NCBI RefSeq assembly: GCF_011250565.1
Contig: NZ_JAANMS010000016.1
Location: forward strand, 1 to 64,000
Length of the DNA: 64,000 nucleotides
Reading direction: 5' to 3'
Source: Nocardioides sp. IC4_145
GTDB taxonomy: Bacteria; Actinomycetota; Actinomycetes; Propionibacteriales; Nocardioidaceae
Positions 52,289 to 61,097 of this stretch are shown one piece after another; the stretch's first letter is position 1; every line of letters starts with the position of its first letter. Position numbers and translations under genes: made by a program. The notes under the pieces were generated by a model. The model was not told the DNA's origin. It saw nothing but the letters and a program-made list of their open reading frames with translations, and searched no databases.

Positions 52289-52380
52289 GGGGTGCTGCCT
52301 CCTGCACGGGGTCGCGGATGGTCCGGATGCCCCAACCGCGGGCGCCGCCGTGGGATTCCTCGGGTAGTCCTCGCGGGCGC

Positions 52381-53946
52381 TCAGCCGCCGCCGGCCGGGA
52401 GCGCCTCGAGCAGGACGTCGGGGTGGTCGCGGGCAGTGACCTTGGCGCGCCACTGGTCGACGAAGAGCGCGAGGTGGGTGCCGTCGCTGCGCTGCAGGAT
52501 CTCCACGCCGCGCATGCCGGCCAGTGCCTCGGCGCCGGCGGCGTCGGTGCGGCGGGCGAGCTGGTAGTCGAGGCGGCTGAACCGGATGGGAGCGTTGAAC
52601 TCGTTGGTCATCCGGTCCTCGACGACCTCGAACTGCATCGGCCCGACCGCCGCGAGGACCGGGTTCTGGTCGCCGCGCAGGTCGGAGCGGAGCACCTGGA
52701 CGACGCCCTCCTGGTCCAGCTGCTCGATGCCGCGGCGGAACTGCTTGTAGCGGCCGATGTCGCCGGCGCTGGCGGTCACGAAGTGCTCGGGGGCGAAGGT
52801 CGGGACGGGCGGGTACTCGATCGGCTCGCCGACGTAGATGGTGTCGCCCACGCGCAGCGAGGTGGCGTTGACCAGGCCGATGATGTCGCCCGGCTCCGCG
52901 GTCTCCACCGACGTCGTCTCGCGCCCGAAGACCGCCTGGGCGAACTTGGTCGCGAACGGCCGGCCGGTGGCGGCGTGGGTGACGACCATGCCGCGCTCGA
53001 AGGTGCCGGACACGACCCGCGCGTAGGCCAGCCGGTCGCGGTGGGCGGCGTTCATGCCGGACTGCACCTTGAACACGAACGCGCTGAAGTCGTCCGCCAC
53101 GCGACGTACCGACCCGTCGACGCCCTCGGCCGGGCCGGGGGCCGGGGCCAGGTCGAGCAGCAGGTCGAGGAGCTGGGCGACGCCGAAGTTCTGCAGGGCG
53201 GAGGCGAACATGACCGGTGTCGTGCGGCCGGCGAGGAACGCGTCCTGGTCGTGGTCGGCCTCGTCGAGGCCGAGCAGCTCGTGCTCCTCGACGGCGTCGG
53301 CCCACACGTGCGCGTCGTCCGCGCCTACCTCGTCGGGCGAGAGCCGGACCTCAGGGGCGCGGGTGGCGCCACCGGCCGTGCGGGTGTACTTCACGAACTC
53401 ACCGGTCCGACGGTCCAGCACGCCGCGGAAGTCGCCCGCCTCGCCGACCGGCCAGGTCAGCGGCGTGGGGCGGAGGCCGATCTTCTCCTGGATGAGGTCC
53501 ATCAGGCCCAGCGCGGAGAGGCCGGGGCGGTCCCACTTGTTGATGACGGTGATGACCGGGATGCCGCGCAGCGCGCAGACCCGGAACAGCTTGAGCGTCT
53601 GCGGCTCGAGCCCCTTGCCCGCGTCGACGAGCATCACGGCCGAGTCGACCGCGGACAGCACCCGGTAGGTGTCCTCGGAGAAGTCGCTGTGGCCGGGGGT
53701 GTCGACCAGGTTCACCACGTGGTCGCGGTAGACGAACTGCAGCGCCGCCGAGGTGATCGAGATGCCGCGGGCCTTCTCCATCGCCATCCAGTCCGACACC
53801 GTCGCGCGCCGGTCGCCCTTGCCGTGCACGGCGCCGGCCTCGTTGATCGCCCGGGCGTGCAGCGCGAGCGCCTCGGTCAGCGTCGACTTGCCCGCGTCCG
53901 GGTGGCTGATGACGGCGAAGGTACGGCGGGGGCGAGCGTCGGGCAC
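52381..53946 (-). CDS. prfC: Peptide chain release factor 3
   Basis: 521 aa translational GTPase that recycles RF1/RF2. G1 SHPDAGKSTLTEALAL, switch I region KARGISITSAALQF, G3 VDTPGHSDFSEDTYR, G4 INKWDRPG. The C-terminal RF3 domain has FVFKVQSGMNAAHRDRLAYA and GRYKQFRRGIEQLDQEG. TAGATT six bases before the GTG indicates a leaderless start. prfC is patchily distributed in Actinobacteria, and here it lies in the accessory block. Confidence 0.95.
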   Translation of the reverse strand: MPDARPRRTFAVISHPDAGKSTLTEALALHARAINEAGAVHGKGDRRATVSDWMAMEKARGISITSAALQFVYRDHVVNLVDTPGHSDFSEDTYRVLSAVDSAVMLVDAGKGLEPQTLKLFRVCALRGIPVITVINKWDRPGLSALGLMDLIQEKIGLRPTPLTWPVGEAGDFRGVLDRRTGEFVKYTRTAGGATRAPEVRLSPDEVGADDAHVWADAVEEHELLGLDEADHDQDAFLAGRTTPVMFASALQNFGVAQLLDLLLDLAPAPGPAEGVDGSVRRVADDFSAFVFKVQSGMNAAHRDRLAYARVVSGTFERGMVVTHAATGRPFATKFAQAVFGRETTSVETAEPGDIIGLVNATSLRVGDTIYVGEPIEYPPVPTFAPEHFVTASAGDIGRYKQFRRGIEQLDQEGVVQVLRSDLRGDQNPVLAAVGPMQFEVVEDRMTNEFNAPIRFSRLDYQLARRTDAAGAEALAGMRGVEILQRSDGTHLALFVDQWRAKVTARDHPDVLLEALPAGGG

Positions 53947-53952
53947 CCCGGG

Positions 53953-53958
53953 AATCTA
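53953..53958 (-). promoter_or_regulatory. -10 hexamer TAGATT of leaderless prfC
   Basis: On the minus strand: TAGATT, CCCGGG, then GTG. No room for an SD. Confidence 0.55.
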
Positions 53959-53992
53959 CGCGCTGAGGCCCGTCGGGCGTGCTTCCTCGGCG

Positions 53993-55042
53993 TCACCGCG
54001 CGCGAGCGACGAGGTCGTCCAGGACCTCACGCGCCGCGGGCCCGGGCGACCACGAGCGGGGCCACCCCGAGGTGCTCCACGGGTCCGGCACGGACAGCTG
54101 CCAGGTCCCGCAGACCGAGGGCAGTGCGACGCGCTCGCCCAGGGCGGTCAGGCCGACCAGGGACAGCTGCGGCGCCTCTGGGCAGCTGCGGAACGGCACG
54201 CGGGGGAGCTCCCCGCGCAGGTCGGCACGGAGCACTGCCAGCTCGACCGCCGCGACCTCCGCCCGTCGCATCCCGTCCGCTGTCCGCACGCACAGCACGG
54301 CCAGCTCGAGCTCGTCCGGGCGGGCGACGGCTGCGGCGCGGGCCCCTTCTCCGCAGTCGACGGTCGTCCGGTCGGGTGGGAGCGCGGGCGGCTCCGCGCC
54401 GGCGCGCTGCTCACGCAGCAGGGCGGCGTACTCCCGCAGCAGCTCGTCGGCGCCCTGGCGCTGGGCGGCCCCGACGACGACGAGCCCGCAGCCGTACAGC
54501 GCGCCGGAGACGTGGTAGCGGCTGCCGTCGGGGTAGCCGAAGACGATGCGGTAGCCGTAGCCCAGTTCCTCGGTGCACGCGAGGCCGTCCTCGGGCCGCG
54601 GGAGCTCGTTGACGGCGTCGACGAGACGGTCGACCCCGACGGTCAGGACCTCGGGCGGCACCTCGAGCCGGTGACCGTTGCCGGGGCACAGGCGGGCCGA
54701 GGTCGCGCCCTGCGGGACGACGTCGGGAGCGCCGTCGCGGGCCTCGTCGAAGAAGCCCGGGTCGCGCCCTCCGGCTGGCGCCGGAGGGCAGTCCTTGGCC
54801 GCGACGGGGGCGTCGACCGCCGACCGGTCCGTGGGGTCGTGAACCGCAGGGCCACCGGTCAGGGACGTGGTCGCGACGGCGACGGCCACGGCGGCGCCCG
54901 CCGCTCCGCCCACCAGAGCCGTGGTGCGGAGCCGGGCGGCCGCGCGTGCCCTGCGCATCGCGCCGGTGGCCCGATCGGGTGCTGGCTGCGGTTCGGGGAC
55001 CACCTCGTGGAGACCCTCGCGGAGCCACTTCTCGTCATCCAC
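53993..55042 (-). CDS. Membrane-anchored partner protein of the second ECF sigma factor
   Basis: 349 aa. Cytoplasmic tail ~45 aa (VDDEKWLREGLHEVVPEPQP), one TM helix (TTALVGGAAGAAVAVAVATT) and a ~280-residue extracellular region with six or more Cys. GTG start overlaps the sigma stop by 8 nt (GTGGATGA), the same coupling as at 7.9 kb. No zinc anti-sigma motif and no recognised enzyme domain. Proposed to tune the sigma factor; not shown by sequence. Confidence 0.75.
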   Translation of the reverse strand: MDDEKWLREGLHEVVPEPQPAPDRATGAMRRARAAARLRTTALVGGAAGAAVAVAVATTSLTGGPAVHDPTDRSAVDAPVAAKDCPPAPAGGRDPGFFDEARDGAPDVVPQGATSARLCPGNGHRLEVPPEVLTVGVDRLVDAVNELPRPEDGLACTEELGYGYRIVFGYPDGSRYHVSGALYGCGLVVVGAAQRQGADELLREYAALLREQRAGAEPPALPPDRTTVDCGEGARAAAVARPDELELAVLCVRTADGMRRAEVAAVELAVLRADLRGELPRVPFRSCPEAPQLSLVGLTALGERVALPSVCGTWQLSVPDPWSTSGWPRSWSPGPAAREVLDDLVARAR

Positions 55043-55571
55043 CTGCGAGCTCCTCTCGGGCGACGTGGGGCGAGGAGCGCAGGGACCGCAGCGCTCGGGA
55101 GGCCTGGCTCTTGACCGTGCCGACACCGATGCCGAGCGCCTCGGCGGTCTCGCGCTCGCTGAGGTCCTCGAAGTAGCGCAGCACGACCACTGCCCGCTGA
55201 CCGCGGGGCAGCGTCGCCAGCGCGGTGACCAGGTCCAGCCGCGCGCTGCTGTCCGACCCTGGCGCGGGTCCCTCGGGGAGGTCGGCGGTGGGGCGCTCGC
55301 CGCGCCACTTCCGCCGCCACCACGAGGCGTACGTCGTGAACATCGTGCGGCGGACGTAGGCCTCGAACGCCTCCGGACCCACGCGCTCCCAAGCCCGCCA
55401 GCTCCTGGCCAGCGCCGTCTGGACCAGGTCCTCCGCCAGCTGGTGGTCGCCGGTCAACAACCAGGCGGCGCGCCACAACGCGTCGCCGCGCGCCGCCACG
55501 AACCCCTCGAACGTGACGGCGCGCTGATTGCGCCGTGCTGCCGCCGGCTCGTCCACCGTGCTCCGCTCCAT
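55035..55571 (-). CDS. SigE-family ECF RNA polymerase sigma factor
   Basis: 178 aa. Region 2: FVAARGDALWRAAWLLTGD, then AEDLVQTALARSWRAWERV and YVRRTMFTTYASWWRRKWRG. Region 4: TLPRGQRAVVVLRYFEDLSE and ETAEALGIGVGTVKSQASRA. Typical SigE-family plan. Coupled to the membrane protein downstream. It is unlike the 7.9-kb sigma at residue level, so the two are probably old paralogues and not a recent duplication. Confidence 0.92.
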   Translation of the reverse strand: MERSTVDEPAAARRNQRAVTFEGFVAARGDALWRAAWLLTGDHQLAEDLVQTALARSWRAWERVGPEAFEAYVRRTMFTTYASWWRRKWRGERPTADLPEGPAPGSDSSARLDLVTALATLPRGQRAVVVLRYFEDLSERETAEALGIGVGTVKSQASRALRSLRSSPHVAREELAGG

Positions 55572-55658
55572 CCGTCACGCTCCTCAGCCACCTGAACCGC
55601 CGGGACCGTGCGAAAGGTTGTCACGCCGGTCCCCGGTCCGCGGGGCCGCTCAGGAGGC

Positions 55659-55916
55659 TCAGGAGGGCTCGGGGGGTTGGGGGGCCGCCGGGGAGCGCGC
55701 CGACGGGTCGGCCCCGAGGGCGGCTGCTCGGCGGGTCACCACCTGATGCCCCCGCAGCCACCACAGTGCCAGCAGGCGGTCGGCTCCGGCGTACGGCGGG
55801 AGGTGCGGGCAGTCGGAGAGCGGACGGCCGGCCCGGGCGGCGAGCACGCCCTCGTGCCACGCCTCCACGAGGAACCGGCGGGTGGCCCGCGGCGGGGCGT
55901 GGTCCGCGCTGGTCAC
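55659..55916 (-). CDS. Rmf/CrpP-fold small protein
   Basis: 85 aa. The core EAWHEGVLAARAGRPLSDCP, then LLALWWLRGHQ follows the G-x2-A-A-x-A-G-x-P-x2-x-C-P ... W-x2-G pattern of ribosome modulation factor-like proteins. In E. coli RMF dimerises ribosomes in stationary phase; actinobacterial members are uncharacterised. The C-terminal ~20 residues are Pro/Ala-rich. GTG start, weak SD. It lies between the sigma operon and the exporter. Confidence 0.6.
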   Translation of the reverse strand: MTSADHAPPRATRRFLVEAWHEGVLAARAGRPLSDCPHLPPYAGADRLLALWWLRGHQVVTRRAAALGADPSARSPAAPQPPEPS

Positions 55917-55943
55917 GCCGCGGGGTCCGGCCCGGCCACCCGC

Positions 55944-58124
55944 TCAGCCCGCCCGACCGCCGGCGGACGCCAGTGCGTCCTTGTCGGTCTCGGCCGTCTT
56001 CTTGGGACGCTCAGGCACGTGGCGCGGACCCATCGGCGCGTGCGGGCGCGCACCGGGCCGGTCGAGCCAGCGGTCGACCACCAGGTAGTTCAGCGCCAGG
56101 CCGACAGCGCCCCAGATCGCGATCACCAGGAGGTCGCCGCCCACGCCGGTCCCGTCGAGGTAGACGATCGAGCGGGCCAGGTCGACCGCGGCGGGCAGCG
56201 GCAGCACGTCGGCGAGCGGACGGAAGAAGTCCGGCACCATGTAGATCGACAGCCCGCCGCCGGAGGCCGGCACGCCGGCCAGCATCACGACGATCATCAC
56301 CGGGACCAGCGCACCCAGGCCGCCGACCCGGATCAGGGTCGCGCTCGCCCAGGCGACCGCGAAGACGGTCAGCGTGCCGTAGCCGATGAGCTCGAGCGCG
56401 TGCCCGTTGACCGCGCCGATGAGCACGTCGTAGAGGAACCACAACCAGACCGAGATGCCGAGCGACCACCCCGCGACGAGCGGCATCAGCTGGCGGGTGC
56501 GGGTGAGGTCGGGCGCCCCGCCGCGCATGACGGCGAAGAACAGGAACCCGGCCATGATCCAGCCCATCCCGACGTACATGCTGTTGCTGCCGGCGGTGTC
56601 GTCGTCGGTCAGCGGCGCGATGTCCTCGGTGGCGATCTCGCTCCCGCCCTCGGCCGCCACGGCGGAGAACATCTGGACCACGGTCGACTGCTGGCTGGCG
56701 CCCGCGCCGGCGGCGGTGACCAGGGTCGGGCTCCCGCCCTGCGTGGTCGGCAGGACGTACGCCGCCACGAGGTCCTGGCTGCGGATGAGGTCGGCGGCCT
56801 CGTCCTCGGAGTCGACCACCTCGAGGTCGAGGTAGTCGCCGAGGCCGGGCTCGAGCTGGTCGACCACCTGCCCGGCGGCGTCGGCCGGGCCGACGACCGC
56901 GACCGGCATGTCGTGGATGTCGGGTTGGTGCATCGACAGGCTCATCACGGTGACGACGGTGACGAGGATGCTCAGGGGGAACAGCGCCACGGCGACCAGG
57001 CGGCGGCGGTACGGCGCGACCGGTCCGCCGGACAGCGCCGGGAGCGGGGCGTCCGGCTCGGTGTAGAGCGGGCCGCCGACGATCATCGTCCCCGAGCGGC
57101 GCTCCTTGAGGAACGCCAGGCCAGCGCCGGCGACCAGCCAGACGGCGAGCGTCAGCACGTGGCCCCAGAAGCCGACGCCGTCGAAGTAGATCGCCGACCG
57201 GAGGGCCTCGCCGGCGGCCGGCAGCGGGAGCAGCTCGTGCAGCCACTGGAGGAACCCTGGCATCGTGTGGATCGAGAGGGCGAGGTTGGACGCCGGCACG
57301 CCGAAGACGACCAGCAGGAGCATCCCGAGGAGCACGGCGAACGGCCCGAGGACCTTGGTGAACAGCAGCTGCGCCGCGGCGACCGCGGTGACCGCGAGCG
57401 TGCCGACGCCCAGGAACAGCGGGTAGTGCCCGTCGACGGCGCCGACGATCGGCCCGAGGATCAGCCAGATCAGCGAGCTGGTCAGCGCGCCCCAGCCGAC
57501 CGCGATCGGCAGGAAGCGGCGCACGCGGAGCAGGTTGGGCGTCCCGAGCAGCATGGCGCTCAGCGGGACGTAGCCGGCGAGCATCATGCCCATCGCGGCG
57601 AACAGGACCATGGTGCCCGAACCGTCCCCGTCGGGCAGCGGCGCGAGGTCGACGGTCTCCACCTGCCAGGACTCCGCGACCGCCGCGGCGCCGAGCGTGC
57701 GGTCGACGAGCGTGGCCTGGGAGGCGCCGCCGGCCATGGCGCGGTGGATCGTCGCCGTCCCGCCCTGGGCGGGGACCGAGATCGCGCCGGCGATCTCCTC
57801 GTCCGCGACGAGGTCCTCGACGTCGGAGACGTCGTCCACACGGCGTACGTCGAGGGCGCCGTCGGACTCCGCCTCGAGCCGGTCCGCGAACCGGTCGGCG
57901 GCCGCGCCCTCGCCGACGGCGGCCACCGGCAGGTCGCGCGGCTGCGGGTCGTGCATCGTGCCCATGTACGTCGCGTACATCATCGTCACGATCAGGAACG
58001 GCATCACGAACAGGGCGGCCATCCGGCCCTTGCGCTCGGCCGGGGTCTCCGGCGGGGGCGGCGGGTACTTCGCGTCCGTCGCGGCCGGGTCGCCCGGCCC
58101 GCTCAGGTCTTGTCGGTCGGTCAT
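55944..58124 (-). CDS. Internally duplicated DUF3533/YhgE-like ABC-2-type membrane protein
   Basis: 726 aa made of two homologous halves (about residues 33-360 and 385-700). Each has an N-terminal TM helix, a ~130-residue extracellular domain and five further TM helices. Matching landmarks are MHDPQPRDLPVAAVG / MHQPDIHDMPVAVVG and LPLPAAGEALRSAIYFDGVG / LPLPAAVDLARSIVYLDGTG. Single-unit relatives form dimeric ABC-2-like or SNG1-like systems; here the dimer appears fused. No ATPase is adjacent. Divergent from a TetR gene that likely controls it. Probable export or envelope role. Confidence 0.8.
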   Translation of the reverse strand: MTDRQDLSGPGDPAATDAKYPPPPPETPAERKGRMAALFVMPFLIVTMMYATYMGTMHDPQPRDLPVAAVGEGAAADRFADRLEAESDGALDVRRVDDVSDVEDLVADEEIAGAISVPAQGGTATIHRAMAGGASQATLVDRTLGAAAVAESWQVETVDLAPLPDGDGSGTMVLFAAMGMMLAGYVPLSAMLLGTPNLLRVRRFLPIAVGWGALTSSLIWLILGPIVGAVDGHYPLFLGVGTLAVTAVAAAQLLFTKVLGPFAVLLGMLLLVVFGVPASNLALSIHTMPGFLQWLHELLPLPAAGEALRSAIYFDGVGFWGHVLTLAVWLVAGAGLAFLKERRSGTMIVGGPLYTEPDAPLPALSGGPVAPYRRRLVAVALFPLSILVTVVTVMSLSMHQPDIHDMPVAVVGPADAAGQVVDQLEPGLGDYLDLEVVDSEDEAADLIRSQDLVAAYVLPTTQGGSPTLVTAAGAGASQQSTVVQMFSAVAAEGGSEIATEDIAPLTDDDTAGSNSMYVGMGWIMAGFLFFAVMRGGAPDLTRTRQLMPLVAGWSLGISVWLWFLYDVLIGAVNGHALELIGYGTLTVFAVAWASATLIRVGGLGALVPVMIVVMLAGVPASGGGLSIYMVPDFFRPLADVLPLPAAVDLARSIVYLDGTGVGGDLLVIAIWGAVGLALNYLVVDRWLDRPGARPHAPMGPRHVPERPKKTAETDKDALASAGGRAG

Positions 58125-58210
58125 CGTCGGCGGGTCCTGTGCCTCTCGCGCGGCCGCAGTGTTGGCGTGCCGCTGGTCGTCCTCGCGCCCGGACGGGCTC
58201 GCCGTCGATA

Positions 58211-58248
58211 GTAAGCCAAGTGGCGTAATACGGGGAAAGCGCTAGGGT
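58211..58248. promoter_or_regulatory. Divergent promoter region of exporter and TetR, candidate operator
   Basis: GCCAAGTGGC at 58215-58224 is a short inverted repeat (GCCA/TGGC) in an unusually AT-containing stretch. TAGGGT at 58243-58248 is the likely -10 of the TetR gene, giving a ~28-nt leader with an SD. Operator role is a weak inference. Confidence 0.35.
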
Positions 58249-58282
58249 CGGGGCTTCTCCTGCCGCCGATCGAGAGGGAGAC

Positions 58283-58900
58283 ATGCCGCGTCCGGACGCC
58301 CGGGTGCCCCTGCTCGACGCCGCCGAGCGGCTCTTCGCGGAGCGGGGCATCGCCACGGTCTCGGACCGCCAGGTCGCCGAGGCCGCGGGCAACAGCAACC
58401 ACTCGGCGGTGCGCTACTACTTCGCCGGCCGCACCGGCCTGGTCGAGGCGCTGCTCGAGCGTCACCGCGCGGCGGTCGAGCCCGCCCAGCAGCGGATGTT
58501 CGCGCAGTCCGACTCCCTCCTGGGAGACGTCCGCGCGCTCGTCATCCCCTTGACGGACTCCTTCGCGGAGCTCCCGACGCCGTCGTGGCGTGCGCGGTTC
58601 CTGCAGCAGGCGCTGAGCGACCCGACCACCACCGAGCTGATGCGTGCGGGCACGGGCCGGTTCCCCACCTCCGGGCGCATCGTCGTCTCGGCCGCCGAGC
58701 GGCTCGCCCACCTCGATCGCGGCGTCGTCGAGGCGCGCGCCCGGCTGACCGTGCACGTCGTCATCACCGCCTGCGCCGAGATCGAGGAGCGGGCCCGGGT
58801 CTCGGGCGAGCCCCCGCCGTGGCGTGCGGCCGGCGCGTTCCTGTGCGACGCGGTCGGCGGGCTGCTGCAGGCGCCGGTCACGGCGGCGTTCCACGCCTGA
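58283..58900 (+). CDS. TetR family transcriptional regulator
   Basis: 205 aa. N-terminal HTH: LLDAAERLFAERGIATVSDR, then VAEAAGNSNHSAVRYYFAGR. The C-terminal ligand domain is divergent, with a helix LTVHVVITACAEIEERARV. ATG with GAGAGGGAG upstream. Divergent from the exporter gene, the classic arrangement for a repressor of an efflux gene. Confidence 0.9.
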   Translation: MPRPDARVPLLDAAERLFAERGIATVSDRQVAEAAGNSNHSAVRYYFAGRTGLVEALLERHRAAVEPAQQRMFAQSDSLLGDVRALVIPLTDSFAELPTPSWRARFLQQALSDPTTTELMRAGTGRFPTSGRIVVSAAERLAHLDRGVVEARARLTVHVVITACAEIEERARVSGEPPPWRAAGAFLCDAVGGLLQAPVTAAFHA

Positions 58901-58923
58901 GCCGTCGTGCCACCACCCGCGGG

Positions 58924-59288
58924 GTGCGCGACGAGCACCCCGCCCCGGACGACGACGTGCCCGACCTCATCTGGCAGCGGGCGATGGACGCGCCCCTGGC
59001 CGCGCCGGGCGACGGGCCCGGGGACGTCGCGCTCGCGGACGTGCTGCTCGTCCACGGCACGGTGATGAACGGCGGGCTGCTGCACGCGGCCACGGAGTCG
59101 TTCAGCCCCGAGGAGCTCGACGCGGCGTACGACGCGGCGGTGCCCGACGCGACGCGACGCTGGAGCAGGCGATGCGGGCGCGGTACGCCGCGTCGCCGGG
59201 GTCGTTCGCTCCCGTCGACGACGTCCACGACCCAGCCGCCCCCGACCGCCCCGGGCGTCCGCGCGACCTCTTCCGGCGGCGGCGCTAG
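58924..59288 (+). pseudogene. Frameshifted DMP19/DUF4375-like gene
   Basis: The first part, GTG at 58924, reads PDLIWQRAMDAPLA then DVLLVHGTVMNGGLLHAATE, with SPEELDAAYDA. The second part, one frame over, reads DATLEQAMRARYAASPGSFA and ends DLFRRRR at 59288. The shift lies in three copies of GACGC (59146-59160); two copies would restore VPDATLEQAMRA in frame. Family members I recall have a longer stretch between these motifs, so an internal deletion is also possible. A sequencing error cannot be excluded. Confidence 0.65.
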
Positions 59289-59310
59289 CGGGCCGGACGG
59301 ACCGGAGGGC

Positions 59311-59766
59311 TCAGTCGGCGAGGAGCAGGACGACGGTCTCGGCGACGCAGGCGGGCTTGGCCTCGCCCTCGATCTCGACCGTGTACCTGATGACCAGCTG
59401 CTTGCCGGCGGGGATGTCGGTGACCTCGCCGAAGGCGACGTGACCGCGGATGCGCTTCCCGACGAGCACCGGGTTCGGGAAGCGGACCTTGTTGACGCCG
59501 TAGTTCAGCTTCGCGCCGGGGGTGTCGAGCTGGAAGACCTGGCTGCCGAGCCACGGCACCAGCGACAGGGTGAGGTAGCCGTGGGCGATGGTGCCGCCGA
59601 AGGGGCCGGTCCTGGCGCGCTCGACGTCGACGTGGATCCACTGGTGGTCGCCGGTGGCCTCCGCGAACCGGTCCACCCGCTGCTGGTCAACCTCCACCCA
59701 GTCGGTCGACCCGATGTCGGTCCCGGCCGCCTCGGCGACCTCCTCGAAGCTGGCGAACGTGCGCAT
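59311..59766 (-). CDS. MaoC-like (R)-specific enoyl-CoA hydratase
   Basis: 151 aa hot-dog fold. The hydratase 2 motif is present: catalytic Asp and His in [16 protein letters not shown] and [34 protein letters not shown] follows. The NodN/MaoC single-domain type. [13 protein letters not shown] with AAGGAG upstream; an in-frame upstream start would add unrelated residues. Divergent from add with a 47-bp gap. Confidence 0.9.
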   Translation of the reverse strand: MRTFASFEEVAEAAGTDIGSTDWVEVDQQRVDRFAEATGDHQWIHVDVERARTGPFGGTIAHGYLTLSLVPWLGSQVFQLDTPGAKLNYGVNKVRFPNPVLVGKRIRGHVAFGEVTDIPAGKQLVIRYTVEIEGEAKPACVAETVVLLLAD

Positions 59767-59813
59767 GGGGTGCTCCTTGCAGCGATGTTGACGACGAGCA
59801 GCGGGGTGCTTGG

Positions 59814-60914
59814 ATGGTCCGCATGCAAGATAGTGCCCCCGCCCCGCTGACCAAGGAGCAGGTGCACCGGGCACCGAAGGTCCTCCTGCACGACCACCTC
59901 GACGGTGGGCTCCGCCCGCAGACGATCGTCGAGCTCGCCGCCGGCTGCGGCCACGAGCTGCCCGTGAGCGGCGGTGCCGAGGAGCTCGGCCGCTGGTTCA
60001 CCGAGTCGGCCGACTCGGGGTCGCTGGAGCGCTACCTGGAGACCTTCGACCACACCGTCGGCGTCATGCAGACCGCGGACGCGCTGACCCGCGTCGCCCG
60101 CGAGTGCGTGGAGGACCTGGCGGCGGACGGCGTGGTGTACGCCGAGGTCCGCTACGCCCCCGAGCAGCACGTCCGCGGCGGGCTCAGCCTCGACGAGGTC
60201 GTCGCGGCGGTGCAGCGCGGGTTCGACGAGGGCTGCTCGGCCGCCGGCGACCGGATCGTCGTGCGTCAGCTGCTCACCGCGATGCGGCACCAGGCCCGCT
60301 CGATGGAGATCGCCGAGCTCGCCGTCGCCTGGCGCGACCGCGGCGTCGCCGGCTTCGACATCGCCGGCGCGGAGGCGGGCTACCCGCCCACCCGGCACCT
60401 CGACGCGTTCGAGTACCTCCAGCGCGAGAACTCCCACTTCACCATCCACGCCGGCGAGGCGTTCGGGCTGCCGTCGATCTGGCAGGCCATCCAGTGGTGC
60501 GGCGCCGACCGGCTCGGCCACGGCGTGCGGATCATCGACGACATCACCGTCGGCGAGGACGGCCGCGTCGAGCTCGGCCGGCTCGCGGCGTACGTCCGCG
60601 ACACCCGCATCCCGCTGGAGATGTGCCCGAAGTCCAACCTCCAGACCGGCGCTGCCGCCTCGATCGCCGAGCACCCCATCGGGCTGCTCAAGGAGCTGAG
60701 GTTCCGCGTCACGGTCAACACCGACAACCGGCTGATGAGCGGCACCTCGATGACCGAGGAGATGTGGTCGCTCGTCGAGGCGTTCGGCTACGGCGCGCGC
60801 GACCTCGAGTGGTTCACCATCAACGCGATGAAGTCGGCGTTCCTGCCCTTCGACCAGCGGCTGGAGATCATCTCCGCCGTCATCAAGCCGGGGTACGCCG
60901 CCCTGGCCGGCTGA
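59814..60914 (+). CDS. add: Adenosine deaminase
   Basis: 366 aa. Converts (deoxy)adenosine to (deoxy)inosine. Zn ligands HDHLDGG near the N-terminus; [10 protein letters not shown] with the catalytic Glu region; [10 protein letters not shown]; and [15 protein letters not shown] with the Zn-bound Asp. ATG at 59814 is used; ATG at 59823 is equally plausible. In M. tuberculosis add directly follows deoA; here about 13 kb of other genes separate them. Confidence 0.95.
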   Translation: MVRMQDSAPAPLTKEQVHRAPKVLLHDHLDGGLRPQTIVELAAGCGHELPVSGGAEELGRWFTESADSGSLERYLETFDHTVGVMQTADALTRVARECVEDLAADGVVYAEVRYAPEQHVRGGLSLDEVVAAVQRGFDEGCSAAGDRIVVRQLLTAMRHQARSMEIAELAVAWRDRGVAGFDIAGAEAGYPPTRHLDAFEYLQRENSHFTIHAGEAFGLPSIWQAIQWCGADRLGHGVRIIDDITVGEDGRVELGRLAAYVRDTRIPLEMCPKSNLQTGAAASIAEHPIGLLKELRFRVTVNTDNRLMSGTSMTEEMWSLVEAFGYGARDLEWFTINAMKSAFLPFDQRLEIISAVIKPGYAALAG

Positions 60915-60935
60915 TCGCGCTGGGTTGAAGCCCCT

Positions 60936-60989
60936 CGCGGACGTCATGCGGACGGAGCACCCGCTCCCACGCTCCGCATGACGTCCGCG
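60936..60989. repeat. Upstream hairpin of the second DUF559-type locus
   Basis: Perfect 17-bp arms CGCGGACGTCATGCGGA (60936-60952) and TCCGCATGACGTCCGCG (60973-60989) with a 20-nt loop. It lies 22 bp after the add stop, so it may also terminate add. The 25 bp at 60940-60964 recur exactly at 62031-62055. Confidence 0.9.
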
Positions 60990-61038
60990 GTGCGTTCTGA
61001 GGCCACCTCCGGTGCACAGGACGCGGCGCGGCGCGGCC

Positions 61039-61046
61039 GTCCACAG
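61039..61046 (+). promoter_or_regulatory. GTCCACAG box upstream of the second DUF559-type gene
   Basis: GTCCACAG ends 51 nt before the ATG at 61098; the equivalent box at 25623-25630 ends 50 nt before its ATG. Confidence 0.5.
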
Positions 61047-61097
61047 CCGGGTCGCCGGCCGAGCGCCACCGGTGCCTGCGACGGCGAGCGTGGCCGC

